Shown: positions 23,925 to 33,888 of the stretch, one piece after another
How positions within the stretch are numbered: position 1 is the stretch's first letter
Layout of the letters: every line of letters begins with the position of its first letter
NCBI RefSeq assembly: GCF_004295645.1
Contig: NZ_CP034752.1
Location: 1,488,001 to 1,552,000 of the forward strand
DNA from: Limnobaculum zhutongyuii
GTDB lineage: Bacteria; Pseudomonadota; Gammaproteobacteria; Enterobacterales; Enterobacteriaceae
DNA length: 64,000 nt
Direction of reading: 5' to 3'
Notes under the pieces: model-generated
Told to the model about the DNA's origin: nothing
Databases searched by the model: none
Seen by the model: only the letters and a program-made list of their open reading frames with translations
Made by a program: the position numbers and the translations under genes

Positions 23925-25268
23925 ATGAAAGTCACAGTTTTTGGTATTGGTTATGTAGGATTAGTACAGGCTGCCGTACTGGCAGAAGTCGGTCATGATG
24001 TTATGTGTATCGATGTTGACGAAACGAAAGTAGCCAATCTTAAGAAAGGTGTTATTCCTATCTTTGAACCCGGATTAACGCCGCTGGTAAAAGAGAATTA
24101 TGAAGCAGGGCGATTAACGTTTACCACCGATGCGAAAGCAGGTGTGGCTCACGGTGAAATCCAGTTTATTGCGGTTGGTACGCCTCCGGATGAAGATGGT
24201 TCTGCTGATTTAAAATATGTTACTGCAGTAGCACGTACTATTGCTGAACATATGACCAGCTATAAAGTAATTATCGACAAATCAACTGTGCCGGTTGGTA
24301 CTGCCGATAAAGTCAAATCAGTAGTTATGGATACGCTTGCTCGTCGTCAGGCTGATTTACCGTTTGATGTGGTTTCAAATCCGGAATTCCTTAAAGAAGG
24401 GGCTGCAGTATCTGATTGTATGAAGCCGGAACGTATTATTATCGGAACCGATAATAATCAAGTATTGGATTTGATGCGTGAGCTCTATGGTCCATTCAAT
24501 CGTAATCACGATAGAATGGTAATTATGGATATCCGTAGTGCTGAACTAACAAAATATGCCGCTAACTGTATGCTGGCGACAAAAATCAGCTTTATGAACG
24601 AAATGTCCAATCTGGCTGAGTTATTGGGTGCGGATATAGAAAAAGTTCGTCAGGGTATTGGCTCTGATTCACGTATTGGTTACCACTTTATCTATCCTGG
24701 CTGTGGTTATGGTGGCTCCTGCTTTCCTAAAGATGTGCAAGCGCTGATTCGGACCGCTGAGCATATCGGTTATCAACCCGTATTATTACAAGCGGTAGAG
24801 GCGGTTAACGCTAAGCAAAAACACAAGCTTTTTAGTTTTATTCAACGTCACTTCAATGGCGATCTGAAAGGGCGTACCTTTGCGCTTTGGGGATTATCTT
24901 TCAAACCTAATACTGATGATATGCGTGAATCATCCAGTCGGGTATTAATGGAGTCTCTATGGGAAGCTGGCGCGAAGGTTCAGGCGTTTGACCCTGAAGC
25001 GATGGAAGAAACGCAGCGCATTTATGGCTCTCGCTCTGATTTGGCATTGATGGGGACGAAAGAAGCCGCGTTACAGGGCGCAGATGCTTTGATTATCTGT
25101 ACTGAATGGCAAAACTTCCGTGCCCCTGACTTTGATCTAATAAAAGCAACATTGAAACATGCGGCGATATTTGATGGGCGTAACCTGTATGAACCAGAAC
25201 GCATGGCTCAGCGAGGATTTACCTATTATGGTATTGGTCGTGGTGCTTCGGTAAATCCAGTTATTTGA
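23925..25268 (+). CDS. ugd: UDP-glucose 6-dehydrogenase
   Basis: 447 aa. The Rossmann start FGIGYVGLVQAAVLAEVGHDV is followed by KSTVPVGTADKVKS. The catalytic Cys sits in YPGCGYGGSCFPKDVQALI (about residues 257–275), and WGLSFKPNTDDMRE is in the C-terminal domain. It oxidises UDP-glucose twice to UDP-glucuronate with NAD+. The length is of the longer Pseudomonas/Rhizobium type rather than the 388-aa E. coli enzyme. It lies between galU and an epimerase gene, forming a three-step nucleotide-sugar pathway. Confidence 0.95.
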   Translation: MKVTVFGIGYVGLVQAAVLAEVGHDVMCIDVDETKVANLKKGVIPIFEPGLTPLVKENYEAGRLTFTTDAKAGVAHGEIQFIAVGTPPDEDGSADLKYVTAVARTIAEHMTSYKVIIDKSTVPVGTADKVKSVVMDTLARRQADLPFDVVSNPEFLKEGAAVSDCMKPERIIIGTDNNQVLDLMRELYGPFNRNHDRMVIMDIRSAELTKYAANCMLATKISFMNEMSNLAELLGADIEKVRQGIGSDSRIGYHFIYPGCGYGGSCFPKDVQALIRTAEHIGYQPVLLQAVEAVNAKQKHKLFSFIQRHFNGDLKGRTFALWGLSFKPNTDDMRESSSRVLMESLWEAGAKVQAFDPEAMEETQRIYGSRSDLALMGTKEAALQGADALIICTEWQNFRAPDFDLIKATLKHAAIFDGRNLYEPERMAQRGFTYYGIGRGASVNPVI

Positions 25269-25276
25269 GGTCAATA

Positions 25277-26281
25277 ATGAAATTTCTTATTACGGGAGCC
25301 GCCGGGTTTATTGGTTTTCATGTTAGTCAGAGACTATTAGCATTAGGCCATGATGTAGTCGGTATTGATAATCTTAATGATTATTATGATGTTAATTTGA
25401 AGTTGGCACGGCTAAAACTAATTGAAAGCCATCCTCAGTTCAAATTCTTAAAATTAGATCTGGCCGATCGGGATAATATCGCCAGACTTTTTGCGGAGCA
25501 AAAATTCCAACGGGTTATACATTTAGCGGCTCAAGCTGGTGTGCGCTATTCATTAGAGAATCCTCATGCTTATGCAGATTCGAATCTGACCGGACATTTA
25601 AATATTCTGGAAGGGTGTCGTCACCATAATATTGAACATTTACTTTATGCTTCTTCAAGTTCTGTCTATGGTTTAAACCGTAAGTTACCATTCTCGACGG
25701 ATGATAGTGTTGACCATCCCATTTCGTTGTATGCCGCAACAAAAAAAGCTAATGAGCTAATGTCTCATACGTATTCCCATCTGTTTAATCTACCTACAAC
25801 CGGATTACGTTTTTTTACCGTATATGGTCCATGGGGACGACCAGATATGGCTTTATTTAAATTTACTAAAGCCATAGTAGAAGGGCGTAGTATCGACGTA
25901 TATAACCACGGGGATATGCGTAGAGACTTTACTTATATTGATGATATTGTCGAATCAATAATTCGCTTACAAAATATTATTCCGACGGCTAATTCGTCGT
26001 GGACCGTTGAAACGGGTACGCCGGCCACCAGCTCTGCACCTTATGTCGTTTATAATATAGGTAATAGTAATCCTGTACGCTTGATGGAGTATATTGAAGC
26101 CATAGAGAAAGCGTTGGGGGAAACAGCTCAAAAGAATCTGCTACCCATGCAACCAGGGGATGTAATGGAAACCAGTGCAGATACTTCTGCATTGTATAAT
26201 GTTATTGGCTTTAAACCCCATACGTCTGTAATTGATGGAGTACAGAAATTTGTTGATTGGTATCGGGAATTTTATCGATAA
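25277..26281 (+). CDS. UDP-glucuronate 4-epimerase-like SDR enzyme
   Basis: 334 aa, starting at the ATG at 25277 with TTGAGG upstream and only 8 bases from ugd. It is an extended SDR: GAAGFIGFH (NAD binding), the SSSVYG serine motif, and YAATKKANE with the catalytic Tyr/Lys. FFTVYGPWGRPDMALFKFT and DMRRDFTYIDDI are typical of UDP-glucuronate epimerases (UDP-GlcA to UDP-GalA), used for galacturonate in LPS or capsule. Because it follows ugd, the substrate call is well supported but is inferred. Confidence 0.88.
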   Translation: MKFLITGAAGFIGFHVSQRLLALGHDVVGIDNLNDYYDVNLKLARLKLIESHPQFKFLKLDLADRDNIARLFAEQKFQRVIHLAAQAGVRYSLENPHAYADSNLTGHLNILEGCRHHNIEHLLYASSSSVYGLNRKLPFSTDDSVDHPISLYAATKKANELMSHTYSHLFNLPTTGLRFFTVYGPWGRPDMALFKFTKAIVEGRSIDVYNHGDMRRDFTYIDDIVESIIRLQNIIPTANSSWTVETGTPATSSAPYVVYNIGNSNPVRLMEYIEAIEKALGETAQKNLLPMQPGDVMETSADTSALYNVIGFKPHTSVIDGVQKFVDWYREFYR

Positions 26282-26310
26282 CATTGAATTATTAGTCTGT
26301 AGCGTGTTTA

Positions 26311-26338
26311 AAAAAAGAGGATTCAGTTCCTCTTTTTT
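26311..26338 (+). terminator. Terminator after the galU–ugd–epimerase operon
   Basis: AAAGAGGA and TCCTCTTT arms around a short loop (26314–26335), followed by a T run and preceded by an A run, so it can act on both strands. It lies 30 bases after the epimerase stop. Confidence 0.85.
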
Positions 26339-26522
26339 ATTTGGTTAATCATCTTAAATAATTTAAATGACTTCATGGGCTAATCGTTAGAAAAGGTATA
26401 TTTAAATTGTATTATTTCTATTGTAACTATTAGTTAATAGCTATGACATAAACTGAAGAAAAATAGCTATATGTCCGGAATGTTGAAAAATCCTTATCTG
26501 AATAATATTTATTTAATAGCAC

Positions 26523-26557
26523 AAAAAAATAAAGCCCCCATTTACGGAGGCTTTATT
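26523..26557 (-). terminator. hns terminator
   Basis: AATAAAGCC (26528–26536) pairs with GGCTTTATT (26549–26557). On the minus strand it is followed by seven T. It lies just after the hns stop. Confidence 0.85.
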
Positions 26558-26575
26558 CAGGAAGGAAAACTTGAA

Positions 26576-26983
26576 TTACATCAGGAAATCATCCAGAGAT
26601 TTACCTTGTTCTTCAATAGCTTTCTTGATAACGGCTGGTGTACGACCCTGGCCAGTCCAGGTTTTTAATTCGCCGTTCTCATCAGTAAACTGATATTTAG
26701 CAGGACGTGCGGCACGTTTAGATTTACCCGTGACTTTAGTTGCAGAAAGAGACTGAAGTAATTCATTTGGGTCAATACCGTCAGCAATTAACATTTCACG
26801 ATATTGTTGTAATTTACGAGTGCGTTCTTGAATTTCAGCTTGATTTGCCTGATCTTCTTCACGGCGCTCTTTTACTACTACTTCCATTTTCTCTAACATT
26901 TCTTCTAAAGTCTCAAGAGAGCACTCTCTGGCTTGAGCACGCAAAGTACGGATATTGTTAAGGACTTTTAATGCTTCGCTCAT
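26576..26983 (-). CDS. hns: H-NS nucleoid-associated silencer
   Basis: 135 aa, close to E. coli (137). The N-terminal oligomerisation helices are LNNIRTLRAQARECSLETLEEML and a coiled coil to about residue 60. The C-terminal DNA-binding core is TWTGQGRTPAVIKKA, with the AT-hook-like loop QGR. It binds curved AT-rich DNA and silences acquired genes; the prophage remnants in this window are typical targets. It faces the galU operon as in E. coli, but tdk is not found upstream. Confidence 0.97.
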   Translation of the reverse strand: MSEALKVLNNIRTLRAQARECSLETLEEMLEKMEVVVKERREEDQANQAEIQERTRKLQQYREMLIADGIDPNELLQSLSATKVTGKSKRAARPAKYQFTDENGELKTWTGQGRTPAVIKKAIEEQGKSLDDFLM

Positions 26984-28132
26984 TGTATCGTTCTCAAATT
27001 AATTATGGATTGAAATTTTGGTTAATAATAAAGCGCTAAATTAAATTCTGCAATAGGGTATTACATAAATAAAGTTAATTTATTTATAAACGATAGTCAA
27101 ATATCGTCAATAACTGCTGGTTAATAGGAGGGAAAACACATTTTGTGTGGTTATAAAAAATTCGTGGCATATCTCATTAAAAGCCAGAGCATAGGTTTAT
27201 TTGCCTTACTAAATAGAGGTAATATGTTATATGACACTTATTACTGTTCTCATGCGTTAGCTTTTCTTACTATTAACCAGAGAAATTCTATCTATAACGC
27301 GTTGTAAAAGGGGTGATGCAATTATCCACAAGACTTTTCAACGCCTATTCTATCCTGTGTAACTATATACATTATTATTGTTATGCTCTATATCCCGGTA
27401 TGATGTGACTTATAGCGTAGCGATATGAGGCAGGTTTTATATCAAATATATTTATAACGATGAGTGATTTTTATGGTCTGAAAACAATAGATACTCCAAT
27501 AAATCGTTATAATTCCAAAAAATAATTAGCTGACAAATAGTCTTTGCACTGCCTACAAGCGTTTCATATAACACTTTAATTGTAATAAAAATTTGAGTAA
27601 CTATCTGTTCAGAATGAAAGATAATTATAATAAATTCATATGAATATGGTGGTTAATTAAGGCTAATTACAAGAATGTTTGAGCATTCCTAAGATTACTT
27701 CCAGAAGAAAATCTGACTATATCCCTGATAAAAGTGTGTTCATTGTCTATCGATATAATATTCGATGAATCTATCTCTGGGCTGTATAGAATATTTTAAT
27801 GGATGTATATGTATTAATTAGAATTATGATAACTAAAACATACGGTACGTATTCATCTGCGGTTAAATAACTCACGAGCACTTTTTCAATATTATTCATA
27901 GTGTTTGAGCGATAGACACAGGTTTCGGTTACCTGTTTACAGCTGGTTTGCCGCGATAGTATTAACTCAGGATAGCGCTTCTGATTAGGTATCCAGATAT
28001 CAGGTCCTGTAATCTAAAGTGAACTGTGGAATAGACATCGTTAAGGTGAAGATAGACTCATACTCATTCTGAGCCCTTAAACGAGCTATACGTAGTTTTA
28101 TGCTCATAGAAGACAAAGAGCCTGGATATGAA
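26984..28132. other. 1.15-kb spacer between hns and adhE without a recognisable gene
   Basis: Very AT-rich sequence, with no open frame of convincing coding quality on either strand. The first 200 bases should hold the hns promoter and its own curved binding region. In E. coli tdk lies in this interval; I see no tdk remnant. The stretch at about 27,900–28,000 is less AT-rich and could be decayed coding or mobile DNA, but I recognise nothing. Small RNAs cannot be excluded. Confidence 0.5.
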
Positions 28133-28156
28133 AAAGCCGCCAGTTAAGGCGGCTTT
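28133..28156 (-). terminator. adhE terminator
   Basis: AAAGCCGCC and GGCGGCTTT arms around a 6-base loop, with a T run on the minus strand, 20 bases after the adhE stop. Confidence 0.88.
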
Positions 28157-28175
28157 GAAGGCATAAAAGTAGACG

Positions 28176-30845
28176 TTACTTTTTAGCTTTTTTGGCTGGT
28201 GCTTTAGCTTTGGTTTCAACAACAGGTTGCTGCTGTTCTTCAACGTAGCTACGTCCATAATAAGTATCCAGCAGAATGGTTTTCAGCTCGGAAATTAATG
28301 GATAACGTGGGTTAGCACCAGTACATTGATCGTCAAATGCATCTTCAGACAGTTTATCAATTTTTGCCAGGAAATCTGCTTCAGGAACACCAGCCTCACG
28401 AATTGATGCAGGAATATCCAGTTCTTTCTTAATTTCATCTAACCAGTTTAGCAGTTTCTCAATTTTGGCCGCGGTACGATCGCCTGGGGCAGATAAACCT
28501 AAGTGATCGGCAATTTCTGCATACTGACGGCGAGATTGCGGACGATCATATTGGCTAAATGCAGTTTGTTTGGTTGGGTTGTCATTGGCGTTATAGCGAA
28601 TAACGTTACAGATTAATAACGCGTTAGCCAAACCGTGTGGCAGATGGAATTCAGAACCTAATTTATGCGCCATTGAGTGACATACGCCCAAGAAGGCGTT
28701 AGCGAAGGCAATACCGGCAATAGTGGCAGCATTATGAACGCGCTCACGAGCAACCGGATTTTTAGCCCCTTCTTTATAGCTAACCGGCAGGTACTCTTTA
28801 AGCAATTTAAGTGCTTGTAGAGCCTGACCATCAGTGTATTCGTTAGCCAGCACGGAGACGTATGCTTCTAATGCGTGTGTTACCGCATCTAAACCACCAA
28901 AAGCACAAAGTGATTTAGGCATGTTCATTACCAGATTAGCATCCACAATAGCCATATCAGGCGTTAAGGCATAATCGGCTAATGGATATTTCATACCGGT
29001 AGCATCATCGGTTACAACCGCAAAAGGCGTTACTTCTGAACCGGTACCTGAAGTAGTGGTAACCGCGATCATCTTGGCTTTTACACCCATTTTCGGGAAC
29101 TTATAGATACGCTTACGAATATCCATAAATCTTAATGCCAGTTCTTCAAAGTGAGTTTCAGGATGCTCATACATCACCCACATAATTTTAGCTGCATCCA
29201 TAGGAGAACCACCGCCTAACGCGATGATGACATCAGGTTTAAAGGAGTGCATTTGTTCTGCCCCTTTACGCACGATGCTAAGAGTAGGGTCAGCTTCTAC
29301 TTCGAAGAAAACTTCAGTTTCAACGCCATATTGTTTCAGAACATTGGTAATTTGGTCTGCATAACCGTTGTTGAATAAGAAACGGTCAGTAACGATAAAG
29401 GCACGTTTGGCACCATCGGTCGCAACTTCTTCTAAAGCAATAGGCAATGAACCACGACGGAAGTAGATTGATTTAGGAAGTTTATGCCATAACATGTTTT
29501 CTGCTCGCTTAGCCACAGTCTTCTTATTGATAAGATGTTTTGGTCCTACGTTCTCAGAAATTGAGTTGCCGCCCCATGAACCACAACCTAAAGTCAGTGA
29601 AGGTGCCAGTTTGAAGTTATACAAGTCACCGATACCACCTTGAGAGGTTGGCGTATTAATCAGAATACGGGCTGTTTTCATCTTATCGCCGAAGTAAGCA
29701 ATACGTTCACCCTGATTATCCTGATCGGTATAGAGGCCTGATGTATGACCAATACCACCCATAGCAACCAGTTTCTCAGCTTTCTCTACGGCATCTTCAA
29801 AATTTTTCGCCCGGTACATCGCCAACATTGGGGATAGTTTTTCGTGAGCAAAAGGTTCTGACTCATCAACCTGAGTCACTTCACCAATCAATACTTTGGT
29901 GGTAGCGGGAACTGTTACTCCAGCCATTTCTGCAATTTTTACTGCAGGTTGACCAACGATAGCGGCGTTAATAGCGCCATTTTTCAGAATGATACCCTGT
30001 ACAGCTTTTAACTCCTGGCCTTTCAACATGTAGCCACCATGAGAAGCGAAGCGTTCTCTCACGGTGTCATAAATCTTATCAACCACGATAACAGACTGTT
30101 CAGACGCACAGATTACACCGTTATCAAAGGTTTTAGACATCAGGATAGATGCCACGGCACGTTTAATATCAGCGGTTTCGTCGATAACGACAGGGGAGTT
30201 ACCAGCACCTACACCAATGGCAGGTTTACCTGAGCTATAAGCAGCCTTAACCATACCTGGACCACCGGTAGCCAGAATAAGGTTGATATCCGGGTGATGC
30301 ATCAGTTGGTTTGATAGTTCAACGCTAGGTACGTCAATCCAACCAATAATATCTTTTGGAGCACCGGCTTCAATCGCGGCTTGCAAAACGATATTGGCAG
30401 CTTCGTTAGTGGCGTTTTTAGCGCGAGGATGTGGAGAGAAGATAATTCCGTTGCGGGTTTTCAGGCTGATCAGCGCTTTAAAAATAGCGGTTGATGTAGG
30501 GTTAGTGGTTGGAACGATACCACAGATAATACCCGTTGGTTCAGCGATAGTGATAGTACCGAAAGTTTCATCTTCTTCCAGAATACCGCAGGTTTTTTCA
30601 TCTTTGTATTTGTTGTAAATGTATTCAGAAGCAAAGTGGTTTTTAATCACTTTGTCTTCCACAATACCCATGCCAGATTCTTCAACTGCCATTTTGGCCA
30701 GAGGAATACGGGCATTTGCTGCCGCTAAAGCGGCTGCTCTGAATATCTTATCGACTTGTTCTTGAGTATAATTAGCATACTCACGTTGAGCTTTTTTCAC
30801 TCGTGCAACAAGCGCGTTAAGTTCAGTGGCGTTACTTACGGTCAT
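28176..30845 (-). CDS. adhE: Bifunctional aldehyde/alcohol dehydrogenase AdhE
   Basis: 889 aa (E. coli 891). The N-terminal CoA-acetylating aldehyde dehydrogenase half has the catalytic Cys in FDNGVICASEQS (about residue 246). The iron-dependent alcohol dehydrogenase half (from about residue 450) has ALGGGSPMDAAK and the metal-site His residues in HSMAHKLGSEFHLPHGLANA. It reduces acetyl-CoA to ethanol in fermentation and assembles into spirosome filaments. The C-terminus has a Lys/Ala-rich tail. A CRP-type palindrome lies about 225 bases upstream. Confidence 0.97.
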   Translation of the reverse strand: MTVSNATELNALVARVKKAQREYANYTQEQVDKIFRAAALAAANARIPLAKMAVEESGMGIVEDKVIKNHFASEYIYNKYKDEKTCGILEEDETFGTITIAEPTGIICGIVPTTNPTSTAIFKALISLKTRNGIIFSPHPRAKNATNEAANIVLQAAIEAGAPKDIIGWIDVPSVELSNQLMHHPDINLILATGGPGMVKAAYSSGKPAIGVGAGNSPVVIDETADIKRAVASILMSKTFDNGVICASEQSVIVVDKIYDTVRERFASHGGYMLKGQELKAVQGIILKNGAINAAIVGQPAVKIAEMAGVTVPATTKVLIGEVTQVDESEPFAHEKLSPMLAMYRAKNFEDAVEKAEKLVAMGGIGHTSGLYTDQDNQGERIAYFGDKMKTARILINTPTSQGGIGDLYNFKLAPSLTLGCGSWGGNSISENVGPKHLINKKTVAKRAENMLWHKLPKSIYFRRGSLPIALEEVATDGAKRAFIVTDRFLFNNGYADQITNVLKQYGVETEVFFEVEADPTLSIVRKGAEQMHSFKPDVIIALGGGSPMDAAKIMWVMYEHPETHFEELALRFMDIRKRIYKFPKMGVKAKMIAVTTTSGTGSEVTPFAVVTDDATGMKYPLADYALTPDMAIVDANLVMNMPKSLCAFGGLDAVTHALEAYVSVLANEYTDGQALQALKLLKEYLPVSYKEGAKNPVARERVHNAATIAGIAFANAFLGVCHSMAHKLGSEFHLPHGLANALLICNVIRYNANDNPTKQTAFSQYDRPQSRRQYAEIADHLGLSAPGDRTAAKIEKLLNWLDEIKKELDIPASIREAGVPEADFLAKIDKLSEDAFDDQCTGANPRYPLISELKTILLDTYYGRSYVEEQQQPVVETKAKAPAKKAKK

Positions 30846-31069
30846 TGTGACTCTCCTAAGATTGATAAATTTTTTTAGTGAGTAAGTCGCGATGCAAGTA
30901 TTAAGTATAGTGGAAGCTCTGTTATCTCAATACGATTTACTTACTGAAAAAATCTAAGCTAATTTATTGTTATAACTAAATTTATTTTACCGGCAAATAA
31001 TATATGTGCTGTACGTGTCTGTATATTTATTAATTACATCACAGCTTACCTATTCAGAGTGATTGGTAT

Positions 31070-31085
31070 TGTGATCCATATCACA
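31070..31085. promoter_or_regulatory. CRP-type palindrome between adhE and ychE
   Basis: TGTGATCCATATCACA is a perfect TGTGA-N6-TCACA site. It lies in the 471-base divergent spacer, about 225 bases before adhE and 230 before ychE, so it could serve either. The rest of the spacer is AT-rich, as expected for promoters and a long adhE leader. FNR would need TTGAT half-sites, which are only partly matched here. Confidence 0.7.
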
Positions 31086-31316
31086 TAAATAGCATGCTGA
31101 CACCTTTCAGCAAGCCAAATTGTTACATTTTTATCCATCAACAGTCCGAGCATTACATTTATATAATATTAATTTGCTATATTAGGGGTATATCGCTGCA
31201 TTTTTTCTAAAACTGGGTGTTGTATCCGGTTTTTAACGCTAGACCCTAAAAGATAACTCTATTACATTAAGCACCGTTTGAATTTGAGCTGCGGTCTATT
31301 ACATAGGGAGTCCACA

Positions 31317-31964
31317 ATGGGCCATGCCATGTTGGATTTATCAGGATACATTAAGTTCCTTGTTGGTATGTTTGCATTAGTTAATCCGGTGGGTATTCTT
31401 CCGGTTTTTATCAGTATGACGAATTATCAGTCGCCAGCTGCCAGAGATAAAACCAATCTAACGGCTAACTTATCTGTTGCCATTATATTGTGGTGTTCGC
31501 TGTTTTTAGGTGATGCGATATTGCATCTGTTTGGGATTTCAATCGACTCTTTCCGCATTGCGGGGGGGATTCTTATTGTGACCATCGCAATGTCGATGAT
31601 CAGCGGTAAGTTGGGGGAAGATAAACAGAACAAACAGGAAAAAACTGAAACTGCAATTCGTGACAATGTTGGTGTAGTACCCTTAGCACTTCCGCTAATG
31701 GCAGGACCGGGGGCTATTAGCTCGACGATCGTCTGGAGTACCCGATACAACACCTGGATGGATTATCTGGGTTTCTTTATTGCAATTGCGTTTTTTTCAT
31801 TTTGCTGCTGGTTATTGTTTCGTGCAGCACCGTTATTAGTTCGTTTGTTAGGACAAACAGGCATTAACGTCGTAACGCGTATTATGGGGCTATTGCTGAT
31901 GTCGTTGGGAATTGAGTTCATTATTACGGGAATAAAAGTTTCTTTCCCGGGATTACTGGCTTAG
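31317..31964 (+). CDS. ychE: YchE, MarC-family inner-membrane protein
   Basis: 215 aa, the same as E. coli, from the ATG at 31317 with AGGGAG upstream; an in-frame upstream start is not needed. Six membrane segments are visible, the first at about residues 12–30 (FLVGMFALVNPVGILPVFIS). Conserved parts are FRIAGGILIVTIAMSMISG and PLALPLMAGPGAISSTIVW, and MGLLLMSLGIEFI is near the end. The MarC family has no proven transport activity. It is divergent from adhE as in E. coli; the opp operon that follows there is missing. Confidence 0.95.
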   Translation: MGHAMLDLSGYIKFLVGMFALVNPVGILPVFISMTNYQSPAARDKTNLTANLSVAIILWCSLFLGDAILHLFGISIDSFRIAGGILIVTIAMSMISGKLGEDKQNKQEKTETAIRDNVGVVPLALPLMAGPGAISSTIVWSTRYNTWMDYLGFFIAIAFFSFCCWLLFRAAPLLVRLLGQTGINVVTRIMGLLLMSLGIEFIITGIKVSFPGLLA

Positions 31965-31990
31965 ATACGGCGTTGAGTAAGATAAATAAT

Positions 31991-32020
31991 AAAAATCCCC
32001 GCAAACAGGCGGGGATTTTT
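31991..32020. terminator. Two-way terminator between ychE and yciU
   Basis: A perfect 12-base stem, AAAAATCCCCGC with GCGGGGATTTTT, around a 6-base loop. A and T runs on either side let it end both ychE and the yciU transcript coming from the right. Confidence 0.92.
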
Positions 32021-32054
32021 ATTACTAAAGGCTTAAATACCAAAATGAATCAAA

Positions 32055-32402
32055 CTACTCTTTCCAGAGAATATGACAGAATTTATGGTTTTTCTCCCGA
32101 CTGATAAGGATGCGGGCAAAAATATCATCAACTTCATCTGCTTCATTCGTCAGGCCGATAATTACTTCGGCGAAGAAATCAGGATTTAAATCAAAGTCAA
32201 CATGCTCAAGCCACTCATCGGAAGGATCGTGCAGCTCAGCGGCGCCACGATCTTCAAACTGCAGGTTAAACAGAATGACATCTGCCGGATCAAGATTGTC
32301 AGAGGCCAGCTCTAAAAAAATATCGTAAGCCTGATCCAGCGTTTCATCTTCATCTAACCGGTTATCTAAATCAAAATCTGCTATATCCATCGGGACGCTC
32401 AT
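32055..32402 (-). CDS. yciU: YciU, DUF440 family protein
   Basis: 115 aa from the ATG at 32402; a TTG one codon earlier is possible. The core DLDNRLDEDETLDQAYDIF and DFDLNPDFFAEVIIGL match E. coli YciU (109 aa). It is very acidic and has been likened to a DNA mimic in structural work on DUF440. It follows clsA closely, the same pairing as in E. coli. The function is not established. Confidence 0.93.
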   Translation of the reverse strand: MSVPMDIADFDLDNRLDEDETLDQAYDIFLELASDNLDPADVILFNLQFEDRGAAELHDPSDEWLEHVDFDLNPDFFAEVIIGLTNEADEVDDIFARILISREKNHKFCHILWKE

Positions 32403-32427
32403 CAAAGAGAATATTTAAATGTTGTGG

Positions 32428-33888
32428 CTATAGTAATGGACTGAAGAAATAAAATAAACGTTCGATTATCCGATTCCACATCGGGCGGGTTGCCCACTCT
32501 TCCGGATTTAGCCGTGTCGAACGAGCGATATAATCTTCCTGTACACAAGCCAGATCTTCAGCGAATGCCCGGTCATCAACAGTAACAGTCACTTCAAAAT
32601 TCAACCACAGGCTGCGAATATCTAAATTTACGGTTCCTACCAGACTAAGTTGGTCATCAACTAAAACGCTTTTAGTGTGGAGTAATCCCCCGTCAAACTG
32701 GTGTATTTTTACGCCAGCCTCAAGGAGTTCAGAGAAGAATGAGCGACTGGCCCAGCCAACCATTAAAGAGTCATTTTTCTTCGGTACAATAATATTAACG
32801 TCAACGCCTCTTAGAGCAGCAGTGCAGATAGCGTGTAGCAAATCATCACTGGGAACCAGATAAGGGGTTGTCATAATTAAACGCTTTCTGGCGGAATAGA
32901 CCGAAGTAAGCAGAGCCTGATGAATCATCTCTTCAGGAAAACCAGGACCGGAAGCAATAACTTGTACCGTATGACCATCTTCCTCTTCAAACGGTAACCT
33001 GGTGGTATCCGGTGCCTGAGGAAGCTGACGTTTACCGGTTTCTATTTCCCAGTCGCAGGCGTAGATAAGCCCTAACATGGTTGCAGCAGGGCCTTGAATC
33101 CTCGCCATGAGGTCAATCCATTGGCCTACGCCGGATCCCTGTTTAAAGAAACGAGGGTCAACCATATTCATACTGCCGGTATAGGCAATATTGTTATCAA
33201 TAATGACGATTTTACGGTGTTGACGTAGGTCCATACGACGCAAAAATACCCGTAACACATTAACTTTCAGCGCTTCAACCAGTTCAATTCCGGCATTTCT
33301 CATGAGTTCAGGGTAAGGCGTGCGGAAAAAATGCATGCTTCCGGCAGAGTCGAGCATCACCCGGCAATGTACCCCCCGACGAGCAGCAGCCATCAGTGCT
33401 TCAGCAACATTATCTACCTGACCACCGCTTTGCCAAATGTAAAACACCATCTCGATACTGTGTTCAGCTAACTCAATATCACGGATCAGCGACTTCATGG
33501 TGTCTTCACTGGTGGTTAACAGTTCAAGCTGATTGCCTCTGACAGCAGGAACGCCATGGCGATGGGCACAGAGTTGAAACAGCGGCTCTGACACAGGGCT
33601 AATTTGGGTAGCAAAAATATTCTGGCAGTTTTTTAACTCGCCTAACCAGGTTGCCGTGGACGGCCACATCTCCTTAGCTCGTTCTGCCCGACGTTTACCA
33701 AGGTGAAGTTCCCCGAACAGGAGGTAGGCCACAATACCGACTAGCGGAAGGATATAGATAACCAGTAACCAGGCCATGGCAGACGGGACAGAACGTCGCT
33801 TCATTAATACCCGGAGCGTAACACCCGCTATCAGTAACCAGTAACCTAATACCAGTAACCAGCTCAATACAGTATAGAAAGTGGTCAT
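32428..33888 (-). CDS. clsA: Cardiolipin synthase A
   Basis: 486 aa, identical in length to E. coli ClsA. Two N-terminal membrane helices (about residues 4–25 and 38–60) are followed by two phospholipase-D HKD motifs, HRKIVIIDNN (about residue 224) and HTKSVLVDDQ (about residue 404). It joins two phosphatidylglycerols to make cardiolipin at the inner membrane. The C-terminus RLFYFFSPLL is conserved. yciU lies 25 bases downstream. Confidence 0.97.
   Translation of the reverse strand: MTTFYTVLSWLLVLGYWLLIAGVTLRVLMKRRSVPSAMAWLLVIYILPLVGIVAYLLFGELHLGKRRAERAKEMWPSTATWLGELKNCQNIFATQISPVSEPLFQLCAHRHGVPAVRGNQLELLTTSEDTMKSLIRDIELAEHSIEMVFYIWQSGGQVDNVAEALMAAARRGVHCRVMLDSAGSMHFFRTPYPELMRNAGIELVEALKVNVLRVFLRRMDLRQHRKIVIIDNNIAYTGSMNMVDPRFFKQGSGVGQWIDLMARIQGPAATMLGLIYACDWEIETGKRQLPQAPDTTRLPFEEEDGHTVQVIASGPGFPEEMIHQALLTSVYSARKRLIMTTPYLVPSDDLLHAICTAALRGVDVNIIVPKKNDSLMVGWASRSFFSELLEAGVKIHQFDGGLLHTKSVLVDDQLSLVGTVNLDIRSLWLNFEVTVTVDDRAFAEDLACVQEDYIARSTRLNPEEWATRPMWNRIIERLFYFFSPLL

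Noticed and set aside
26471..26668. 65-codon plus-strand frame over the end of hns
   Set aside because: It runs through the hns terminator and antisense of the hns coding region; no ribosome site.
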